The notes: generated by a model not told the origin, from the sequence alone. Shown: positions 29,979 through 39,223, numbered from the stretch's first letter. The stretch: DNA of 47,110 nt from Opitutia bacterium (GCA_002686835.1 NYYP01000018.1:35533-82642), one strand, 5' to 3'. Translations and numbers: made by a program.

Positions 29979-30332
29979 TTATTTTTTACGGAGTGATTCT
30001 AAATAGTCCCAAAAACTCTGATGGTTTTCGATCACCGACTCATCGGAGGAAGGCATATTGCATCGAATCATAAAATCCTGAAAAGAATTTTTTTCTAATA
30101 TGAACTGGCAATGCAGTGCGTTATCCTTTCGTTCGAAATAAATCCTCATTTCATCGAGTCGAATCCTGTAATATACCATCCCTTTTCGGGTAAACTTTCC
30201 TACTCCTGAATGTTTTTCAGAAAGAATATCACTGGATAGAGAGCTCAGTTTATCAACTAAAGCAAGCTGTCCTGATTGAGAAAGACCCGAAATTGCATCG
30301 AGGCTTTGTGCTGAAAATGTTACTTGTCTCAC
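29979..30332 (-). CDS. Small RelE/ParE-like protein of unknown role
   Basis: The 117-residue protein starts with GTG at 30332 (MRQVTFSAQSLDAISGL). The central pattern GMVYYRIRLDEMRIYFER followed by LHCQFILEK resembles the beta-sheet of RelE/ParE-fold proteins (usual YRIRvGdyRiyfe). It is longer than common RelE toxins, has an extra C-terminal helix (FWDYLESLRKK), and no antitoxin-like gene lies next to it. A toxin role is therefore not supported; a housekeeping RNA- or protein-binding role is equally possible. It lies just beyond the candidate origin and points toward dnaN. Confidence 0.68.
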   Translation of the reverse strand: MRQVTFSAQSLDAISGLSQSGQLALVDKLSSLSSDILSEKHSGVGKFTRKGMVYYRIRLDEMRIYFERKDNALHCQFILEKNSFQDFMIRCNMPSSDESVIENHQSFWDYLESLRKK

Positions 30333-30443
30333 TTTTAAGTCTTATCTTATAAACCAACCCAATGAAATGACAAGGGATCTTCTATTGAATCCATTTAGTT
30401 CTTCTCGAAAGACATTGAAATGTTATAAAGGAAATTGATCGAT

Positions 30444-31421
30444 ATGAAGAACTTCACACAAGAAGCACAGGAAGCGAAAGGGGTTCTTGCCAAAGAGGCA
30501 CTAGCGATACAAGGAGTAGCAGACCGCCTTATCCCCAAAGAATTTTCAAAAGCAATTGATATCCTGTTTAAAAAGGATGGAAAAATAATAGTAACAGGCA
30601 TAGGAAAGTCTGGGCATGTAGGCAAAAAATTTGCAGCAATGTTATGTAGTACAGGCTCACCAACAGCCTTCCTTCATCCATCAGAAGCAGTTCATGGCGA
30701 TTTAGGAATACACCAGGAAGGGGATCCGGTAATTTTTCTTTCTAACAGTGGATCAACCCCGGAGTTACTTTACCTAGAACCAGTATTTAGAGCAAGAGGA
30801 GCAAAAATTATTGGAATACTTGGGAAGCAACAAAGCCCCTTGGGAGAAAAGGTTGATGTAATATTGGATGCCTCAGTGAACGAGGAAGCAGACCCCCTGG
30901 GGATTGTACCAACATCTAGTTTTGCGGCCGCATCGGCTTTGGGAGATGCCATAGGATCCGCATTGATGAAACGAAGAAATTTTGATTCCAAGGAATATGC
31001 AAAAACTCACCCAGCTGGTCAGTTGGGAAGGAACCTAATTTTAAAAGTAAGAGATGTTTTTCATCCATTTGATAAGGTTGCTTGTTTAACGAAGGAAGAT
31101 TCGATCAAACAAGCAGTTATTGAGATGTCCAAACATCCTCTAGGGGCAGCTTGTATACTGGAAGATAAAAAGTTAATTGGAATTATTACAGACGGTGACC
31201 TAAGAAGAGCCCTTTTAGAAACAAACGACATAAATACTGCACAAGCTTCAGATATTATGACTTTAAAACCTCAAACAATCAGTCCAGCTGAATACTTAGG
31301 TATTGCCCTGGAACTTATGGAGAAAAGGGAGCCCACTCCAATATCCCTGTTACCTGTGATATGTCCAGAGAGTGGAAGTTTTCTGGGACTTGTTCGTTTG
31401 CACGATGTACTTTCTGGGTAA
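30444..31421 (+). CDS. kdsD: Arabinose-5-phosphate isomerase (KpsF/GutQ/KdsD family)
   Basis: KdsD converts ribulose 5-phosphate to arabinose 5-phosphate, the first step toward Kdo of lipopolysaccharide. The 325 residues contain a SIS sugar-isomerase domain (GIGKSGHVGKKFAAMLCSTG; FLHPSEAVHGDLG; SNSGSTPELL, residues 50-110) and two C-terminal CBS domains (VRDVFHPFDKVACLT; GIITDGDLRRALLE; ASDIMTLKPQTI). The frame opens at a TTG at 30435, but the ATG at 30444 with AAGGA 10 nt upstream is preferred. It is the first gene of the kdsD-ftsB-UDP-sugar enzyme-phosphohexomutase run. Its presence implies a Kdo-containing lipopolysaccharide. Confidence 0.95.
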   Translation: MKNFTQEAQEAKGVLAKEALAIQGVADRLIPKEFSKAIDILFKKDGKIIVTGIGKSGHVGKKFAAMLCSTGSPTAFLHPSEAVHGDLGIHQEGDPVIFLSNSGSTPELLYLEPVFRARGAKIIGILGKQQSPLGEKVDVILDASVNEEADPLGIVPTSSFAAASALGDAIGSALMKRRNFDSKEYAKTHPAGQLGRNLILKVRDVFHPFDKVACLTKEDSIKQAVIEMSKHPLGAACILEDKKLIGIITDGDLRRALLETNDINTAQASDIMTLKPQTISPAEYLGIALELMEKREPTPISLLPVICPESGSFLGLVRLHDVLSG

Positions 31422-31427
31422 TCCAAA

Positions 31428-31727
31428 ATGAAAAAGATAAAGAAAAAAATATTTTTCTCAATCCTGCTAATATTTTCGCTAGCTTGCATCGTTTACCTAT
31501 CGCTTCAGGTAAATCAAGCACTGCAGGAGTATAAGCACTGGAAGAGCAGAGAGTCAGTGCTCAAAAAAGAATTAGAAGTTTTACGGGAAGAGGCCAGGGA
31601 GCACCAACATTTTCTAGATAGGTTAAGAAGAAATCCAGACTTTCAGGACGAAGTGGCAAGAAAAGAGTTGGGATATGGCCATGCCGAAGAATGGCTTTAT
31701 CGGTTTCCAGAAGATTCAACAGACTAA
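31428..31727 (+). CDS. ftsB: FtsB/DivIC-like septum formation initiator
   Basis: FtsB-type proteins join FtsL and FtsQ in the divisome and activate septal wall synthesis. The 99 residues have an N-terminal transmembrane helix (IFFSILLIFSLACIVYLSL), a coiled coil (VLKKELEVLREEAREHQHF) and the family end-motif RRNPDFQDEVARKELGYGHA followed by EEWLYRFPE. It starts at ATG 31428, 6 nt after kdsD, and ends 7 nt before the next gene. Identification is by topology and the C-terminal motif. Confidence 0.85.
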   Translation: MKKIKKKIFFSILLIFSLACIVYLSLQVNQALQEYKHWKSRESVLKKELEVLREEAREHQHFLDRLRRNPDFQDEVARKELGYGHAEEWLYRFPEDSTD

Positions 31728-31734
31728 ATATGCC

Positions 31735-33168
31735 ATGAACGAGGTTTTCGAAGAAGAAGGCGCAATAAAAGAAGCCTTCAGCTCGATAGGACAGGATCAA
31801 GTCTTTAGGTTTTGGAAAGAACTTAACCTCAAGGAAAAAGAATACCTGCTCCAATCCCTGAAGGAAATATCCACTGAGGAGTGTGAAACTGCCTGGAATG
31901 ATATGCAAGCAGACCAAACCAGGGTAACTAAACCAGAAACACCAAACTTTATTGAAGCAATAAACCCAATCTGTCCCAGCTTGAAAAAATATCGTGAAAG
32001 GGGAGAAGATCTTTTGAGTCTGGGTCGGGTCGCAGCGTTTACAGTAGCAGGAGGACAGGGCACACGACTTGGACACTGTGGCCCAAAAGGCACTTATATC
32101 TGTACACCACTTCAAAAGATCTCATTGTTTGAACATTTTGCAAAAAGCTTAAAATTCTTTTCCCTACGATATGGTAAACAACCCTGGTGGTTTATTATGA
32201 CTAGCCAAGAAAACCACGAGGAAACACTTAAATTTTTCTCGGGTATGAACTTTTTTGGTTTAGAAAGAGAGCGTGTAAAATTTTTCAAACAAGGCATGAT
32301 GCCAGTCTTTGATCTCCAAGGGAAAATTCTTTTAAAAGAGAAACACCAAATCTTAATGAGCCCAAATGGTCATGGTGGATCATTTCGTGCATTGCTTGAT
32401 TCTGGGGCTTTGAAGATTATGGAGGCGGAAGGCATTGACTATATTAGTTACTTTCAAGTCGATAATCCAATGGTTTATTGCCTAGATCCTGCTTTTATTG
32501 GACTTCATCAATATGAAAAATCCGAGATGTCGTCAAAAGCGGTCCAAAAAATAAATGCAAATGAAAGAGTGGGGACCTTGCTAAAACTCAACAACCAATT
32601 GCACGTTGTGGAGTATAGTGATATTCCAACAAAAATATCTGAAGAAAGAGCCCAGGATGGAACATTGCGTTTCCGGCTTGGAAGTATTGCTATCCATTTA
32701 CTCAATCGTAATTTTGTCCAAAGGGTAGCAGAAGCCAGAAAATCAAAAACAAACAGGCTTATCTATCATGGTGCATTAAAAGCAGTGCATCATATCGATG
32801 CAACGGGAAACCAAATGAAGTCGAGCACCCCAAATGCCCTTAAGGCAGAAACATTTGTATTTGATGCTTTGCCGCTTGCTGAAAACCCACTTGTCCTAGA
32901 AATCGAAAGGAGTGAAGAGTTTGCCCCAATTAAAAATGCCTCAGGCTCTGATTCCCTAGAATCATCACACGAACTCCAGTTGGCAAGAGCCCAGAAATGG
33001 TTAAAACCATTTTACCCCCAAACAGTTCCTCAAAAAGTTGAAATCTCCGCCTCCTTTGCCCCAACCTTGCCACACTTTGTCGAAAAAATGTCAACAAACC
33101 AACCGCAAACAAATTTTAATTCCAACCAAAACATTCTCTTTGATGAACTTGGACCATCAATACGATAA
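31735..33168 (+). CDS. Eukaryotic-type UDP-sugar pyrophosphorylase (UDPGP/UAP1 family)
   Basis: The 477-residue protein belongs to the UDPGP family that includes eukaryotic UDP-GlcNAc pyrophosphorylase. It carries the nucleotide loop AGGQGTRLGHCGPKGTY (residues 105-121), MTSQENHEETLKFF, the PNGHGGSFRAL segment and YFQVDNPMVYCLDP, all in UAP1 order. The predicted reaction is UTP plus GlcNAc-1-P (or Glc-1-P) to UDP-sugar. This differs from the bacterial GlmU type. The frame is open from 31675, overlapping ftsB; I chose the ATG at 31735 (MNEVFEEEG). The neighbours, kdsD and a phosphohexomutase, support an envelope-sugar role. Confidence 0.88.
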   Translation: MNEVFEEEGAIKEAFSSIGQDQVFRFWKELNLKEKEYLLQSLKEISTEECETAWNDMQADQTRVTKPETPNFIEAINPICPSLKKYRERGEDLLSLGRVAAFTVAGGQGTRLGHCGPKGTYICTPLQKISLFEHFAKSLKFFSLRYGKQPWWFIMTSQENHEETLKFFSGMNFFGLERERVKFFKQGMMPVFDLQGKILLKEKHQILMSPNGHGGSFRALLDSGALKIMEAEGIDYISYFQVDNPMVYCLDPAFIGLHQYEKSEMSSKAVQKINANERVGTLLKLNNQLHVVEYSDIPTKISEERAQDGTLRFRLGSIAIHLLNRNFVQRVAEARKSKTNRLIYHGALKAVHHIDATGNQMKSSTPNALKAETFVFDALPLAENPLVLEIERSEEFAPIKNASGSDSLESSHELQLARAQKWLKPFYPQTVPQKVEISASFAPTLPHFVEKMSTNQPQTNFNSNQNILFDELGPSIR

Positions 33169-33192
33169 CAAAGCCAAACACAGAAAAGCTAA

Positions 33193-35163
33193 ATGACCAA
33201 AGAAATTTTAGAAAACGCGGTGAAAGAGGGAAAACTGCTACTAACCGCACAGCAAAACATAAAAGAGTTACAAAACTTAGACCCTTGCCCAAATTGGGTA
33301 AGAGAAAGCTTAGATACATTAATCAATGAAAACCAATGGGAAGAGTTAAATGATCGCTTTCATTCAAATTTGGCTTTTGGCACAGGGGGTATGCGAGGCC
33401 GGACTATTGGTAAAATCATAACTCCGCCTGAAAAAGGAACGAGTGCGGATGGGGAAACACCTAGTTATGCAGCGGTGGGAAGCAATACTCTCAATGAGCT
33501 CACTTTGTTACGAGCAACAAAGGCACTTTTTGAATATTTAAAAAAATGGATGCAAGAAGAAGGTATACTCGAACAACCCCGACTTGTGGTAGCCTATGAT
33601 GTGAGACATTTTTCTCAAAAATTTGCAAACCTAGTGTCAAAATCTTGGATAAAAATGGGTGGGTATGCGATGATGTTCGATGGCCCTCGTTCTACTCCAC
33701 AGTTAAGCTTCTCGGTCCGCCACCGTTATGCTCATGCAGGAGTGGTGATTACCGCAAGTCACAACCCATACCACGACAATGGGTTTAAGGCATATTTTGG
33801 AGATGGTGCCCAACTAGTACCACCTCATGACCAGGGAGTCGTTTCTGAATATAACTCGATCCGGTTATCCGAAGTTTCGCCATGGCTAGAAGACAATGGT
33901 TTAGAGCATTGTGAGCCAACCACTCTGCAAACAGAGGATGATATGGCCTATAAAGGCTGCCTGGAAGACGCGGTTATAAATCCAGAGCTACTCAAAAAAA
34001 TATCACCCAAATTGGTGTTTACCCCAATCCATGGCACAGGAGCAATTTCTTCAGTGCCCGCACTATGGGATCATGGGGTTCAGGTTGCCCTAGTTGACGA
34101 ACAGGGAGCGGAAGACCCGAACTTTAGCACCGTTAAATCTCCTAACCCAGAAAATGCAGAAGCTCTCTCTTTGGGTATAAAAGTCGCAAATAAAACAAAA
34201 TCCCCCTATGTTTTGGGGAGTGATCCTGACTGTGACCGAATTGGTGTAGCGGTTGCAGAAGGCAAGGGAAAGTTCTCTTGTTTGAGCGGCAATCAAGTCG
34301 CATGTATCCTTGCCGAATATCGCTTACAGGCACTCAAATCACAGCAACTTATAAAAGAGGGCAATGAAGGTGGTTTTGCCTTACTTAAAACTTTTGTCAC
34401 CAGTCCCTTGGTTGAAAAAATTGCACAAGGTTTTGGCGTTCGTTGCGTGAACACCCAGACTGGATTTAAGTGGATGGCACAGAAGATTCGTAAATATGAG
34501 GAAATTGCCCGAGTTAGGATGCAAGAGGAAGAGGGAATTGGGTTAGATTTTGATAGCACAGAGCTCTTTACCCGGATAGATATATTATCAAGATATTCAA
34601 CATGCACTGTTTTGGCAGCGGAGGAAAGCTATGGATACCTTCCGTTGGATCTGGTTCGAGATAAGGATGGTAATGCATCTTCTTTGGCGATCGCAGAAGC
34701 TTTTGCTTTTGTGGAATCGATAAATTCAACGCCACTGAAATTTTTGGATACAATTTATCAAAAATATGGATATCATGTAGAAAAAACAGAAAATATTTAC
34801 TTCGAAGGGGCGGAAGGAAGTGCCACCATTTCTCGCTTGGTTGAGAGTTATAGGCAGAAAGCGTTGCAGAGTGTATCTGGAATTAGGGTATCAAAAGTAA
34901 AAGATTTTTCAGACGCTGGTTACATCGATGAAGATAATGAGGATGTGCCCCAGCAAAATTTCATTCAGTTATTTCTGGATAATGGTTTTAGTGTGGCAAT
35001 TCGTCCTAGTGGTACAGAGCCCAAAATAAAATATTACTTATTTGGTTGTGGCGAACCTAACCCCAGGGATTTAGCGGCATCCAAAACGGAAGTATCGGAC
35101 ACCCTTGCTTCCATGGGAAAGTGGCTTGTCGAAGATGCCCAGGAAAGGGCAAAGAAAGACTAA
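33193..35163 (+). CDS. Phosphoglucomutase/phosphomannomutase family enzyme
   Basis: This enzyme interconverts sugar 6- and 1-phosphates, supplying the adjacent pyrophosphorylase. The 656 residues include GTGGMRGRTIG (substrate entry, about residue 60), the phosphoserine loop ITASHNPYHDNG (about residue 188), the metal loop GSDPDCDRIGV (about residue 342), sugar-specificity loop AEESYGYLP and the phosphate-binding RPSGTEPKIKYYLFG (about residue 603). It is longer than E. coli Pgm and nearer to the PgcA/PGM2 group, with an N-terminal helical extension. The start is ATG at 33193, 24 nt after the preceding gene. Glucose versus GlcNAc or mannose specificity is not decidable. Confidence 0.92.
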   Translation: MTKEILENAVKEGKLLLTAQQNIKELQNLDPCPNWVRESLDTLINENQWEELNDRFHSNLAFGTGGMRGRTIGKIITPPEKGTSADGETPSYAAVGSNTLNELTLLRATKALFEYLKKWMQEEGILEQPRLVVAYDVRHFSQKFANLVSKSWIKMGGYAMMFDGPRSTPQLSFSVRHRYAHAGVVITASHNPYHDNGFKAYFGDGAQLVPPHDQGVVSEYNSIRLSEVSPWLEDNGLEHCEPTTLQTEDDMAYKGCLEDAVINPELLKKISPKLVFTPIHGTGAISSVPALWDHGVQVALVDEQGAEDPNFSTVKSPNPENAEALSLGIKVANKTKSPYVLGSDPDCDRIGVAVAEGKGKFSCLSGNQVACILAEYRLQALKSQQLIKEGNEGGFALLKTFVTSPLVEKIAQGFGVRCVNTQTGFKWMAQKIRKYEEIARVRMQEEEGIGLDFDSTELFTRIDILSRYSTCTVLAAEESYGYLPLDLVRDKDGNASSLAIAEAFAFVESINSTPLKFLDTIYQKYGYHVEKTENIYFEGAEGSATISRLVESYRQKALQSVSGIRVSKVKDFSDAGYIDEDNEDVPQQNFIQLFLDNGFSVAIRPSGTEPKIKYYLFGCGEPNPRDLAASKTEVSDTLASMGKWLVEDAQERAKKD

Positions 35164-35175
35164 ATCACAAAAAAA

Positions 35176-36486
35176 TTATACCAGTAAAGTAGCTGGGTTC
35201 TCGAGAACCTCAGATAAAACTTGTAAAAAACGAGCTCCAACAGCCCCATCAACCAGCCTATGATCACAACTTAGGCCTAAAGTCATGGTTTCTCCGGCTT
35301 GAATGGTCCCGTTTCTACCTAGCACAGGTTTGGCAACGCTTGCACCAACAGCTAAGATCGCAGCATTTGGGGGATTGATAATGCCACTAAAAAAATCAAT
35401 ACCAAACATGCCAAGATTTGTTACCGTAAAGGTGGATCCATTCATTTCATCAGGAGTGAGCTTCCGGTTACGTGACTTTTCGATCAAAGATTTTGTTGCA
35501 ATTGCCATTGATGGAAGATCCAGCAATTCCGCTTTTCTAATAACAGGAGTAACAAGACCATCATCCACTGCCACCCCGAAAGCTAAATTTACCTGCCCGT
35601 GAAAAATGATTTCCTTTTCTGCCCAGGAGGTATTAATCTCGGGCACGAGAGGAATTGCTTTTGCGCAGGAAAAAAGAATGAGATCATTAATACTGATCTT
35701 GCCCAAATTAGAGCCTTCGCTTGCTAGTTTCCGGTTGATAGACTCTCTGGCCAAGCGAAGCGGTTCTGAATTTATTTCCTTTTGTAGATAAAAGTGGGGG
35801 ATAGTAGTTTTAGATTCAAGCAATCGTTTTGCGATCACGGAACGCATTTTGCTGACCGGAATGGATTTAGCATCAAGAGATGAAGAACAGGTTTTTGTGG
35901 GGGTGCCTTTGGGATGTTTGCCACCATCTTCCAATGAATATGAGGTTGAATGCAGAGATTCAGGGGACAAATCTTTCTTTGTAATTCTCCCACGAGGCCC
36001 AGAGCCTTTGATTTTAGATAGATCAATATTGTTTTCCTGGGCAATCTTTTTAGCTAGCGGAGAAGCCAAGATTCGCCCGCCAGAATCATCCTGCTGAGTT
36101 GGCTGATCAGTCACATCAGATGGTTCCGGGTTAGTAGATGGATCTGAAGACTCCTCAGACAAATCAGGCTCTTTATCAGACTCTTCTTGAGTTCCGTCAG
36201 ATTCAGGTATGGATTGTTCAGGTTCTTCAAACAGGGGAATCTCCTCCCCGACATTCCCCACGACGGCAAGGGGTTTACCAATCTCGACCTCGTCCCCTTC
36301 GTTGGCAAGTAGTTTGAGCACAACACCGTCCTCAAAATTTTCGAGTTCCATGGTTGCTTTGTCTGTTTCAATTTCAGCCAAAATGTCACCATTTGCAACT
36401 TCATCACCCGCTTGTTTATACCACTTTACGACAGTTCCTACCGTCATAGTGTCGCTCAACTTGGGCATTTCAATAATTGTACTCAT
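35176..36486 (-). CDS. pdhC: Pyruvate dehydrogenase E2, dihydrolipoamide acetyltransferase
   Basis: E2 is the core of the pyruvate dehydrogenase complex and moves acetyl groups to CoA. The 436 residues have one lipoyl domain with the modified Lys43 (ETDKATMELEN), an acidic Ser/Glu/Pro-rich linker (residues 80-130), the E1/E3-binding domain (ASPLAKKIAQENNIDLSKI, then KGSGPRGRITKKDL), a second linker, and the catalytic domain with SCDHRLVDGAVGARFL near residue 408. The start is ATG at 36486, 7 nt after pdhB. E3 is not in the window. The branched-chain type is less likely given pdhA/pdhB sequence. Confidence 0.93.
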   Translation of the reverse strand: MSTIIEMPKLSDTMTVGTVVKWYKQAGDEVANGDILAEIETDKATMELENFEDGVVLKLLANEGDEVEIGKPLAVVGNVGEEIPLFEEPEQSIPESDGTQEESDKEPDLSEESSDPSTNPEPSDVTDQPTQQDDSGGRILASPLAKKIAQENNIDLSKIKGSGPRGRITKKDLSPESLHSTSYSLEDGGKHPKGTPTKTCSSSLDAKSIPVSKMRSVIAKRLLESKTTIPHFYLQKEINSEPLRLARESINRKLASEGSNLGKISINDLILFSCAKAIPLVPEINTSWAEKEIIFHGQVNLAFGVAVDDGLVTPVIRKAELLDLPSMAIATKSLIEKSRNRKLTPDEMNGSTFTVTNLGMFGIDFFSGIINPPNAAILAVGASVAKPVLGRNGTIQAGETMTLGLSCDHRLVDGAVGARFLQVLSEVLENPATLLV

Positions 36487-36493
36487 AGCAGGT

Positions 36494-37471
36494 CTACAAT
36501 AGTTCCATTGCTTTCGCTAAAACGCGATCATGGTTAGGAATTTGAAAATTCTCCAACGCCTTGCTGTAGGCTTGCGGAACATCAATGGCCGACACTCTTT
36601 TTACAGGAGCATCCAAATGGTCAAAGGCGTGCTCCTGGATAAGGTAAGCAATTTGGGAGTCCACTCCACAAAATGGCTTATTTTCCTCTACCAAGAGGAC
36701 GCGATTTGTTTTCCTGACCGTGTCCAAAATAGCATCTAAATCAAGGGGTCGGATGGAACGAAGATCGAGCACTTCGACTGAAACCCCATGTTTTTCCTGT
36801 AATGTTTCAGCAACCTGCAGGGCGACCATAACAGAACGCCCATGTGCAATAATTGATAAATCATTACCTTGGCATACTGTGCGTGCTTTTCCAAGAGGTA
36901 TTATAAAGTCCTCCTCCTCCGGTACCTCCCCCTTGAGGTTGTAAAGAATAGTATTTTCCATAACACATACAGGATCATTGTCTCGTATGGCCGCTTTCAT
37001 CATGCCTTTGGCATCGGCAGGTGTGGAGGGGCAGATGACTTTTAGGCCAGGTGTATTAGCGGCGAAGTTTTCCGGGGTGTGCGAATGGGTTGCCCCAACA
37101 TTTGTTCCCCCATTTGCGGGACCCCTAAAAACAATGGGGACATTAATCAGACCACCCGACATGTATCTAATACTGGCGGCGTTGTTAAAAATCTGATCAA
37201 ATGCTACATAACAAAAACTCCAAAACATGAACTCAACCACGGGTCTCATTCCCATCATCGCAGCCCCGACAGCAAGTCCGGAAAAGGCAGCCTCACTGAT
37301 GGGTGTATCGATAATTTTATCGGGACCAAATTTTTCCAAAAGTCCCTCTGAAACTTTGTAGGAACCCTTAAACTGGGCCACTTCTTCCCCCATCAGGACA
37401 ACATTTGGATCTCGTGATATTTCCTCAGATAAAGCTTGGTTGAGGGCTTCCCTGTATGTGATTTCAGGCAT
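36494..37471 (-). CDS. pdhB: Pyruvate dehydrogenase E1 beta subunit
   Basis: E1 alpha and beta together decarboxylate pyruvate with thiamine diphosphate and load acetyl on E2. The 325 residues begin MPEITYREALNQALSEE and show GEEVAQFKGSYKVSEGL, FGPDKIIDTPISEAAFSGLA, HSHTPENFAANTPGLK and LVEENKPFCGVDSQIAYLI, all typical E1-beta segments. The Glu in MGEEV contacts the cofactor. The start is ATG at 37471, 17 nt after the pdhA stop at 37489. The operon order pdhA-pdhB-pdhC is the usual one for two-chain E1 complexes. Confidence 0.95.
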   Translation of the reverse strand: MPEITYREALNQALSEEISRDPNVVLMGEEVAQFKGSYKVSEGLLEKFGPDKIIDTPISEAAFSGLAVGAAMMGMRPVVEFMFWSFCYVAFDQIFNNAASIRYMSGGLINVPIVFRGPANGGTNVGATHSHTPENFAANTPGLKVICPSTPADAKGMMKAAIRDNDPVCVMENTILYNLKGEVPEEEDFIIPLGKARTVCQGNDLSIIAHGRSVMVALQVAETLQEKHGVSVEVLDLRSIRPLDLDAILDTVRKTNRVLLVEENKPFCGVDSQIAYLIQEHAFDHLDAPVKRVSAIDVPQAYSKALENFQIPNHDRVLAKAMELL

Positions 37472-37488
37472 TTTTAGAAGGTTTGTTA

Positions 37489-38631
37489 TTAGCGGGAAGA
37501 TTCAAAAAACATTTCACCGGATGAAACTTTTTGATCAGGATTGTCGGTTTCCCAGTAAACATCATCCATTAACTCAGAAACTTCAGGGAAAGGACTGGCA
37601 ATGGCAAATTCTGCTGAAGCTTCAGCTTCATCTTTAGCTGCCTGATCTAACAGGTTGGCTTTTTCATCCGATAAAACACCCTCAGAAATTAACTTGTCCC
37701 GAAATAAATTTATCGGATCTTTATTTTGTTTGTATTCTTCAATTTCCTCTTTGCTCCGATATGTTTGATCAGGGTCGGCAACGGAGTGGCCTCGATAACG
37801 GTAAGTAACTATTTCTAAAACCGATGGGCTGGAGCTTTCTTTAGCAAGAACTAATGCATTATTGATTGCGTCTCGAACTTCATAAAGGTCATGGCCTTGG
37901 TGAACCGACCAATTAATATCAAAGGCTTCTCCCCTGCGAGCGAGGGGTTCTCCAGCAGAGTGCCTGGATTCAGCTGTGCCCATTGAATAACCGTTATTTT
38001 CAATGATGTAAACGACAGGCAAACCCCATAAGGATGCTAAATTCAGGGACTCATAGAAAGGGCCCTGGTTAGTTGCTCCATCGCCCATAAAACACATACA
38101 TGCCCCTTTTTTCTTCCTGTGTTTTAAGGCGTATGCAATGCCAAGACCAAGGGGTGTTTGTCCTCCAACAATACCATGACCGCCCCAAAAGTTTTTGTCT
38201 GGTGCAAAGAAATGCATGGAACCACCCTTACCCTTGGAACATCCCGTGCGTTTGCCAAATAATTCTGCCATGCATTCGTCCATATCCATACCAACTGCAA
38301 GTGCATGGCCATGATCTCGATAAGCTGTAATCACATGGTCATCCTCAGACATCACTGAAACCGACCCAACTGCAACTGCCTCCTGCCCGATGTAAAGGTG
38401 TAAAAACCCTCCAATGTGTCCTTGCTGGTAAGCCCGCAAGGACCTTTCTTCAAACCGGCGTATGCGAACCATTTGTGAATACAGACGGATTTTTTCTTCC
38501 GAATCCAACTGAAGGTTGATGGGCAAATTAGAAAAATCGCTGGTTTGAGCAATATCGGGTGAATCAACCACAGTTTTTTTTTCAGAAACGGGCGAGTCTT
38601 TTAAATCGGCGTCGTGGTATATACCTTCCAT
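37489..38631 (-). CDS. pdhA: Pyruvate dehydrogenase E1 alpha subunit
   Basis: This is the thiamine-diphosphate-binding chain of the E1 component. The 380 residues have a 45-residue variable, acidic N-terminal extension. After it come RRFEERSLRAYQQGHIGGFL, TAYRDHGHALAVGMD, the GKGGSMHFF signature, the TPP motif GDGATNQGPFYESLNLASLW (about residues 175-195) with ENNGYSMGT, and the phosphorylation-loop-like YRYRGHSVADPDQTYRSKEE. Start at ATG 38631, 14 nt after the Nudix gene. It leads pdhA-pdhB-pdhC. Confidence 0.95.
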   Translation of the reverse strand: MEGIYHDADLKDSPVSEKKTVVDSPDIAQTSDFSNLPINLQLDSEEKIRLYSQMVRIRRFEERSLRAYQQGHIGGFLHLYIGQEAVAVGSVSVMSEDDHVITAYRDHGHALAVGMDMDECMAELFGKRTGCSKGKGGSMHFFAPDKNFWGGHGIVGGQTPLGLGIAYALKHRKKKGACMCFMGDGATNQGPFYESLNLASLWGLPVVYIIENNGYSMGTAESRHSAGEPLARRGEAFDINWSVHQGHDLYEVRDAINNALVLAKESSSPSVLEIVTYRYRGHSVADPDQTYRSKEEIEEYKQNKDPINLFRDKLISEGVLSDEKANLLDQAAKDEAEASAEFAIASPFPEVSELMDDVYWETDNPDQKVSSGEMFFESSR

Positions 38632-38645
38632 AAAATATTATAAAA

Positions 38646-39152
38646 TTAACAACCTCTCTTTATGTGGTTGGTGGGACTAGCTTCAATCTCTAAATTGAGA
38701 AAATTAGTGGAACAATCCGCCTTTATGCCCCAAATGCCCTCCTCCCTGCGATCATAGTAGGGCCAGACTAATTGATGGTCAGAAGGGGGAATTGCAAGTT
38801 TGTCGATTTCTTCCCTTGAGTAAAATCCAAAAGTGCCCTCCTCGATATCCTTTGGGGTATGATCTATGCATACTAAACAGTCAAAAAGAAACATTAACCA
38901 ATGGGAACTGCCCTCATATGATTTTTCTGAAACATAGCCAAAAAGCCTTAAGTCTTTATTTTCTAGACAGATATTGACCTCCTCAAAAGCCTCTCTTTTA
39001 GCACACTCAAAAGGGGACTCCCCTTTGCTCATTTCTAACTTTCCACCAGGAGGGCTCCATGTGTTTAAATTGGGAGGTTTTTTCCTTTTGATCATTAACA
39101 AACGACCAGAATTATCCCGAATAAAGAGCAGGCATGATAACTGAAATTGCAT
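38646..39152 (-). CDS. Nudix hydrolase (MutT-like)
   Basis: The 168-residue protein has a Nudix box around residues 36-60 reading GGKLEMSKGESPFECAKREA then FEEVNI. The catalytic REx2EE pattern is intact (REAFEE), but the loop between the first Gly and the conserved Glu has two extra residues and the usual Gly after EE is Asn. The N-terminus LSCLLFIRDNSGRLLMIKRK and the WSPPGG segment match MutT/8-oxo-dGTP-type Nudix proteins. The substrate is unknown. The start is ATG at 39152. It reads toward pdhA with a 14-nt gap, so it may be the first gene of that operon. Confidence 0.88.
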   Translation of the reverse strand: MQFQLSCLLFIRDNSGRLLMIKRKKPPNLNTWSPPGGKLEMSKGESPFECAKREAFEEVNICLENKDLRLFGYVSEKSYEGSSHWLMFLFDCLVCIDHTPKDIEEGTFGFYSREEIDKLAIPPSDHQLVWPYYDRREEGIWGIKADCSTNFLNLEIEASPTNHIKRGC

Positions 39153-39223
39153 GCAGAAAAGACTTGTTTAGTAGGGGTTTGTGTTAAAAGGTATGTTTCT
39201 ATTCAAAAACCATTCTATTCCCA

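Noticed and set aside
31561-32115. 184-residue minus-strand frame antisense to ftsB and the UDP-sugar enzyme
   Set aside because: Composition is Phe/Ser/Cys-rich as expected of an antisense shadow; the sense frames carry clear family motifs.
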